This document shows positions 56,775-64,000 of a DNA stretch of 64,000 nucleotides, one piece after another. Under the pieces are notes generated by a model, which saw only the letters and a list, made by a program, of their open reading frames with translations, did not search any database and had not been told where the DNA came from. Source of the DNA: Mactra quadrangularis (taxonomy: Eukaryota; Mollusca; Bivalvia; Venerida; Mactridae); assembly GCA_025267735.1 (NCBI GenBank), contig CM046303.1, forward strand, positions 16,668,403-16,732,402, written 5' to 3'. How positions within the stretch are numbered: position 1 is the first letter of the stretch; the number at the start of each line of letters is the position of its first letter. The translations under genes and the position numbers were made by a program.

Positions 56775-59700
56775 GGTAAGAAGCAAGACAATACAGAACA
56801 TAATAATTTCACAGATATCGGATTAGTTGATTTTGATTCAGTAAATACGTCGGTACTTAAAACCTTTTATAAGTGGTGTCTAATTCAACAAACAAACTAG
56901 TAATAACACAATGCATAGTCTTAGTTTTTGCAACCTCCATGATAAGATAACATGGCAGTATGTTTTATACCACGATATATAGAACAGCAATATTGAATTC
57001 TTCTAGTTAAAGAAGATCATGTTTGGTTATTTGATGTTCGATGCAGACAGATGTAATTACTAGAATCAATTTAATGGTATAGAATAGTAGACGGTTTCAT
57101 ATCAGAAAAACAACTCATCCTCAGACCTACTGTTACTTATAGTGTTGGTATATTTCTTTATAGAGGATAGCCTTAATATTCTTTTAGGTCCCATATGATT
57201 TTATTCTCATATTCATTTTCCCTGTCTGGCTAGTTTTGGCTGGAGCTGTCTATTTGTTTTGGATTTTCTCGGGAACTGGCAATTTATATGGATGTTTGTT
57301 CTTCCGCCAAGCCATGTTTCTTTTTGTTACAGTTTTATGATTACAAAGTTGATTTAATGTCAGAGAGCAATGTGTTGTCTCGTAAATCATACCGTCTCAT
57401 GTCAACACTTAATTGAAAATTGATAGAAATCATATCCAACATTTTTTTAATATAATCAGTACCTCCAATATCGGTACTTTTCTGCCCCCTCCTTTGGTAA
57501 AAACTTAAACTGTTGACAAGTAGCTTTCACTTGTTCATACAACCGTATGGGATATATTTAGAAATATTTCTAGTTCTTAAGATTCTTGTTTTCTATGAAA
57601 TATATAAGATTGGAAAATATCTGGATAAATATACAGTTGATGTGTTATGATTAATGAAGTTATTTATTAAATTGAGAAATTCCTCGAAAATGATTTAAGT
57701 TGCCATTTACTTGATTGCTTACAAATTTTCCTATTTTTATGAAAATTTAGAACTTCTTGACAAATGTATGTTTAATACATATAAAGTAGTTTCAACTTAG
57801 TATGTCAGATTCGAGAGAGCGATATTTGTATGCTTGAAACATTTTATAAATCTTCATGAAATGTATAGTAACTAAACAAAGTTTATAAAAAATGTCATCA
57901 TCATAATATTGATTTTCATTCACTTAAAAATTAGATTTTACAAGCACTCAAACAACGAAGTAAATGTTCTAATGTTTAAGTTCGTGAGATCCGAAACTGA
58001 CAAATAGTTGTTGTTTAAAGATTTATGTGTACATCATTTAAGTGATCTGACTGCTTGGCTCAAATCAATATCTGAGATTGAAGAAATATTTGGCATGACT
58101 TAGTTGCTGTTACACTGGTATAGTTATTATTATGTAGCCTATCTGAACCGAAATCAGTAGACGAGGACACGTGTGTACCATCAAGATAAAAGAGATGCAT
58201 GTCATAACATAACTGAAAAAAGGTTCGTTTCAAATATTTCCAACTAATTACCTATTACTAACCAACTTTATTAATCCATATTTCTGAATACATTAACCTT
58301 TGACTAAATGCCTCATTATGTAATACCATTATTAATTGATAGTAATGAACTGTTATTTACCGTAGATTGTCTCTGATTTTGACAATTATGTTTCTGTATC
58401 ATATTGCATTTATCTTGCTTAAATATTTGTAACGTATTAGAAATATTTATATGTAAGGTTATAGATTTGAACTAGTTTTTATCAAATTACAACCATTATC
58501 CTTGGCTTCTAACATGCAACACCATTTGTTTTGATATATCAACCACCACTATTTATTGTCTTTAAATTAGAACTTGAATTAATGCTAAAAAGTCACATTT
58601 AGTGGTGCCATATGGTTTGACATGTTGTTGACTACTTTACACTAGATAAGTCAGACAGTATAAATTTACTTGAATTTATTTCTCTTTCCATGAACTCTTA
58701 TATTGATGAAAGAATTTATTACATTTGAAAGTTTAGTCACTAAAATGTTGTTATTGTGAACTCTACCCATTTCATCCAGCTTTTCATTGTTTTAAAACAA
58801 ATTTGAATACCAGACTGAAAACACTTTGTACCAATAATTCAGAAATTAAGACAACCTGCATTTCTTACCTCTGTATTCAAACACACAGGAAGTTAGATCT
58901 TCCTTGTATGAGAATTAATTGTTTACTGCTATCGAAAACAGAAAATTGTCTCTTAGAAATTTATTCCATTATGCTAGGTTTGTTTGGTAAATCAGACTTG
59001 ATATTCTAGTGGGAAACATAAAATAAACTATCCTAAACTAAATTTGTATGCTTTAATCAGATATTAATACCCCTACCGGGCTCGCAAATTGACAGACATC
59101 TTCAAATAATAGCTTAGAGTTACTGAAGGAGTACTCAAAGATTACCCTTATAAATACAATGCGTAGAAAGTAAACTATAATTGTCTTTGTTTTATTTAGA
59201 ATATGTATATGCACTTACACTCTATAAACAATGTAAAACAATGTTATAATCAGATGGGTGTTAAAGTTAAGTTAAAATATTTTGTTTGTATGATCTCCAT
59301 GACCTTTTGACTTTATGTAAATTTTTAAACAAATTACTTTATATGTTTGAAGAATCCTCAGACATTTATTCTATTTAATATATATAACCCAATTTAAAGC
59401 TTGCAGGAATAAATATTTTGTGGATGAAGTGAATAAACTTACGGAAGTAATTGTTGTCAGCCCTGCGTTCAACAACACCGTATTTATTGCATATGTATTT
59501 TACCCTGTTAGCAAAGACAACAATGTTGATTGAATGTTAAATACTTTCCATTTTATAATATCATTCTTAAATGCTCTCTATGAACTTCTTTACCATTTAT
59601 CTGCGTATTCGCTATGCTTTAATTATTTGATAAGAAAGTGTTATAACTCAATACACATTCTAAACTGACCTAAGGAATATTCATAGATTTTCTAATCTAA

Positions 59701-62465
59701 AACTGTGGACAAGAAGTATCTTATTGCTGTCTATTTCATTTAGACACTAAAGAACCTGGCAACATGCATAAATTACCATTTTCTCCTGAGATGACTCTGA
59801 TTGTATAAATTGATAAATCTGTTTATTCAACTCTATATTTATTATGTATCTGTCAAACTATTTAACATAACTAGTATCATAGGCACCATGACTTGTCTTA
59901 TCTGACAGGGACAAAAATGAAACATTGCAAGTTACATCTGTTAACATGGAGTTTAGCGCCAACTAGCCTTGGAATATTACATCGATTTGTTAAAGCTAGA
60001 GAGTTGATGCCGAAGACAGCTGCTCAATATTTCAAAATAAAATGATTTAGTCCCTCTTTAATTTTTTTATGAACAATCAATTTGGGAAAAACCAACTCCA
60101 TAAACTGGCCATTTTGTTTGCAAATTCATACAACTCATGTTTGTTTCGATATTGAAAAACACCAGAAGTTAATACTTGAGAATAGTTATTCTTAACGTTG
60201 TTTGCTTAGAAATGGCAGTGGTGCAATTGTTATTTATTATGACTTGGGTTTAATTCCAATGCTCGGAGATTAACACACTTTCATAAAAAATGCTGAGACT
60301 ATTTATATCACAACTAGTGTCCTGCAAGCGCTAGTAACTTAGGTTTTATCAAAGGAAGCTTGTCAAATGATAAACTTTCCGTCGTAGCTGAAATTGTAAT
60401 AATATGAAGATTCATTACAAAAACCAAACTTTGTTTTTTGAATCAATGATACAGTTTCTATATCATAACCATAGAATTCAATATCATTTTTTTTCAGCAA
60501 GACAAAAACCAAGCTAACATAAGAACTTGAGGTTTCCGGTTTGATACTTGGTGTTTCAAATAAAATGTATCGGTTAGTTTTTTGTTCAGATTAGTGTAGA
60601 AAAATTAATCTCTCTACTGTCGTATGAAACAGTTATATAACAGTTATATAGTTTTTGTAACAAAGTAACATATCAAGTTGCAAACACCTTCTGTACTCAT
60701 TTAAAATAAAAAATCCTATAATTTAGAGAATTTGTTTTTTCTTGAAGTGTTAACTGTCTGAAATGTCATTCTTTATTGAAAATCTCCCAGAATATTTCAG
60801 CAGTTATTTAAAAGACGTTGTTATCATTTTAATATTGCTAGGACGTTTGTTTTATCTTGACATATGAAGTCCCATAAACTGCATGAGAGACCAAAAAAAG
60901 CTTAATTTTCTTGTACATTTGGCAAATTGCTGAATATTAAATGGATAAACTTGAAAGTTTCTCCAGTTCCATTATGCTCTAGATACGGCTGTTTATACAT
61001 TGTGACAGTTTTGTTAAAACTGCATCCCTAGAAAGTCTTCTGAAAACGCCTTGCTAATTGTAGAGAGTTTGTCAAGTTTGCCAGCTTGACGAGTGGAATT
61101 TTTATTGCAGTTATATTTGCTTGAAATGTTGATTAACTTGGCCAAAAAAGTTACTTTTTGCAGATACTAAATCACAATGGCTACAATAAGCTTGGCTACT
61201 ACACCCATTATCTTTAATTGAAAAAGTTTTGCTTGTCGCTGAGTGAGATGCGCATTTCTAAATAATGATAAGATGATAGAATTTTATTAATTCTTTACAA
61301 TACTTTTGAAATTAATTATACTAATTACAAATTGATGTTACTGTTTTAATCAATTAAGTCATTGAAACTCAGGAGTTTAATGTTTTGTCTAAAGTTAATA
61401 AATTGTTCTTGATGCGTGAAACAGCAATTGGATTTTTTTTGTTTGATAATGAAGTACTTTAATTGCGTTTTAGAACTAATGATAGCTTTCACCTTGAAAC
61501 TCTTCATGAAATAGACAATTAAGCTACTCAATGCGTAACAGATAGTATTAAAGTTGTGAGGCAGGATAACAAAACATTTCAGATAAGTAGGAAACCAATT
61601 GACTATGTTATGTCTAATTATAGACAATACTGGTTTCAGAGGGTCTGTTTTTCATGACAAATTTACTTGCAAAAATTAAAAGTGGTAAAAGCCGGTTGTT
61701 TAAACAGCCATGTATGATAATGTTTTACTTTACAGAATTTGTAACTTTTGCTGTGTTCTTGGTGATGAAAATCATTTACAAATGTATACTATATTTTATG
61801 TTAGGATTTCGACAGCATTCATTTTAATCTAGCTTTTCTAGTAATACAATATATCATTACACAAAAATGTGTATTATATGAAGATAATATTGTTTTTGGT
61901 CAGAGTTACACCAGTAAGTGATAATTGATATTTATTAGACATATACGCCGCTAATTGTTTCTATCTACATAAACTGCTGGCAAAGATGGTCATCATGTTG
62001 GATTCCTTTTTTAAATTCAAGATAACACTAAGTTTTAACATTGCTATTGAATCAATTTGATATCCTACAAGCGGATTAAATGGTAGCCAGCGTAGGGTCA
62101 ATATATGAAGCCTTCATAATTTCAGAAAATAAGATATTGTTTCAAGAAAGTTAAAAAAATCATTTCCCGTTGCAAACATTGACGATAAAACCAAGTTTTA
62201 GACAGTTCATTACTTTGTTAATTCATGTCTAGTCTGCTACAAGTATATGTCTAATGGGAATGTTATTGACTTGTACGACCTAGGCATTAATAGGTTAGCT
62301 ATATGTATTGGCCACCTCTGTGGAATCTACCAGTCATTATATCCAAGGGCTTTGATATGCAATACAAATAGAGAAACACATAATTGGTGCATTGAGTAAA
62401 TTGTAAGAAAAGCATTGACATTCGCCTTTTGATTTGATTTCCTCTTCAAATTTGATGAATTGTTG
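56775..62465. other. 5.7-kb AT-rich stretch, nothing firmly recognised
   Basis: No repeat families or credible genes are visible. A 12-bp tandem, cagttatata, occurs twice at about 60630-60653. A B-box-like gggtttaattcc at about 60246 has no A box. Open frames at 58803-59009 and 61346-61627 lack motifs. Confidence 0.5.
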
Positions 62466-62469
62466 CTAT

Positions 62470-62915
62470 GTCAAGAAATAAAGGGTTATGCAATGTCTGG
62501 CCTTTTGCAGCAATTGCCTCGCTTATCCTTAGTATAATTTGTCTTAAGCCTAATGCCCACAATGTGTATTTCTTATACATCAGATCATTCAAAGGAGACA
62601 ATATCATTTATTTCTGTTATTTATCTATGTCTGTGGTGTGTATGTTTTAATAATTTGATCTGACATTTTTATCAACAATCCATACAATATCAAATTTAAC
62701 TTGATTATGAATCCTACAATTCTTATCATACATTTAAGGCATTTAATGTGTAATTGTACATTCTCTTGGGTTTTAAAATATATTCATAAATCAGATACAT
62801 CGTCTGTATAATGCTGTGAAAATACACATGTCAAGAAAGTTGTGAAGTTGTTTGAGTTGTAAATGGTGACAATGGAGTTTAAAAATATTGCGTTTTGATG
62901 AAGTGAAAATTTATT
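62470..62915 (+). repeat. Duplicated segment W, copy 1
   Basis: It aligns with 63300-63715. Shared text includes gttatgcaatgtctggcctt against gttgcatgtctatctt, ttttgcag, attgtcttaa-like, the strong core aacttgattatgaat-ctac followed by ttcttatcatacatt, aatgtgtaattgtaca, attttaaaat and gttgtgaagttgttt. Spacing is about 800 bp and the core is about 80% identical. The sequence is AT-rich, with no preserved frame. Confidence 0.8.
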
Positions 62916-63299
62916 GTATTAGAGTACCTAGAATGACTTTATTGGAAAATAATGAAATATATAAAAGAAAATAATTTAATTACACATTTAAAATAAATAC
63001 CTGGTTCTCCTAGGAATTGTCATTCCAGCTACATATTTGTCTTTACAACACGTTGTTTGTATGCCCATCATGCTGCTTTGTTATGTCATATAGAACGTTT
63101 ATTAAAATTGGATCATCTCAGCATGTGTTAGCATGCGACATGTTTTGCCCACCTGTATATAATTGGTCATTTATCATATTCCTTGAACTTGTAAGTTAGG
63201 ATGAGCTATACAAATAAAACAATAGAGGAAAGGTGCAACAAAATAATTTGACCTTTTTCCTTGTTTTGATTTCTTTGTTCTATGTTAATGAGTTGTTGC
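62916..63299. other. Spacer between the W copies
   Basis: No recognised feature. A 60-codon open frame at 63017-63199 has no motif and is not present in copy 2. Confidence 0.45.
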
Positions 63300-63715
63300 A
63301 ATTATCACAATGTAGGGGGTTGCATGTCTATCTTTTGCAGACAAATGCCTCTATGTGTGTTTTTGTACAGATTGTCTTAATATAATCTAAAGAAGCCGTT
63401 ATCCTGGCTTTGTTGTTATTAAGTCCATGGTTTGTATTAGTTATGGTAATTTAATCTAATTTTTTTGCAGCAACTAATGTCAATTTTAACTTGATTATGA
63501 ATGCTACAGTTCTTATCATACATTGAAGTACAATAAATGTGTAATTGTACAATCTCATGGATTTTAAAATCGATTCATTAGCGAGTACATTGACTGTACG
63601 CACTAATGTTAATAAAATATAAATTTCATGAAGTTGTGAAGTTGTTTTAATTATTAATGTGACATTGAAGCTTTGAGCTGTATTTTGATTTTGCACTTTA
63701 ATTGAAATTTATTAC
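63300..63715 (+). repeat. Duplicated segment W, copy 2
   Basis: Counterpart of 62470-62915. A minus-strand 81-codon frame (63451-63696) runs through the duplicated core but has no recognised family. Confidence 0.8.
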
Positions 63716-64000
63716 ATTTTGATGCTAATATGCAGCTTAGATTTATAAAAAATATGCTAGGCATCTTTTATTATTATAGTGATTTTATTTGATTAAAAAT
63801 TATTAAATGTGGCGTATTATTTGTTTTGCTATGATTGCTCTTTTCTAATTAATTTTATTATATCTATTGTGCACAACAAGGTTGTGGTGCATGTATAATG
63901 AGTTGGACATTATTTTTTATAGGGATTAAGTGTTTGAATTAAAAACGTTCGGATATTATTTCTGGAAGCTTGGTGTTATACTTACTTTACATTTAATATG
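63716..64000. other. AT-rich end of window
   Basis: No feature recognised in the last 285 bp. Confidence 0.5.

Noticed and set aside
1..64000. CRISPR arrays, bacterial operons, phage or viral genes
   Set aside because: No regularly spaced short direct repeats of CRISPR type, no dense coding, and no ribosome-binding-site-like organisation. The SINEs, MITEs and splice-like signals indicate an animal genome.

Overview
The window is AT-rich (roughly 70% A+T by eye) eukaryotic DNA with no recognisable intact protein-coding gene on either strand. The open frames present are short (123 codons at most). They match no family I know, and the longest lies inside a SINE. The organism is most likely a bivalve mollusc. 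The evidence is a 265-bp GTCC-microsatellite element with a gggggtata hairpin head, several tRNA-headed SINEs sharing one body and an (AAAC)n tail, a 220-bp Harbinger-type MITE, and a palindromic 'ggcggatcc...gggggtcc' element. All are sequence types I associate with bivalve genomes, so the assignment is inference from repeat content.

Region 1 (1-24 kb) is dominated by old, diverged local duplications, not by dispersed transposons. Four kinds of block (called T, P, Q and R here) recur at about 6-10 kb and again at 11-19 kb. From about 19 to 24 kb they grade into a tighter array in which a 2-kb module (R-S-Q) is repeated. The array ends in a tandem pair of about 770-bp units (A at 22.2-23.0 kb, B at 23.0-24.1 kb). 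Copy B was later split by a 373-bp MITE, and copy A preserves the empty target site. Inside the degraded blocks, two stretches of 40-50 bp are identical between copies. One of them ends in a consensus splice acceptor.

Region 2 (24-48 kb) reads like long intron or intergenic sequence seeded with mobile elements. It holds the Harbinger-like MITE (26.9 kb), the palindromic element (27.65 kb), an 83-bp minisatellite (28.5-28.8 kb), SINEs at 28.2, 32.0, 33.1, 35.4, 41.4 and 43.5 kb, a fold-back hairpin (36.8 kb), the bivalve GTCC element (40.4 kb) and a 62-bp inverted-repeat element (46.35 kb).

Region 3 (48-64 kb) again carries local duplications: a pair of about 1.3-1.6 kb units at 48.7-50.3 and 51.6-52.8 kb, and a pair about 0.8 kb apart at 62.5 and 63.3 kb. 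Possible pieces of spliced transcripts are scattered through the window. They are a 96-bp exon-like interval at 1351-1446, a TATA box with two small exon-like segments at 16.5-16.75 kb, a well-formed 122-bp intron at 25.0 kb, a possible 3'-terminal coding exon at 54.09-54.21 kb and a possible first coding exon at 56.76 kb. None can be assigned to a named gene from sequence alone, and all are low confidence.
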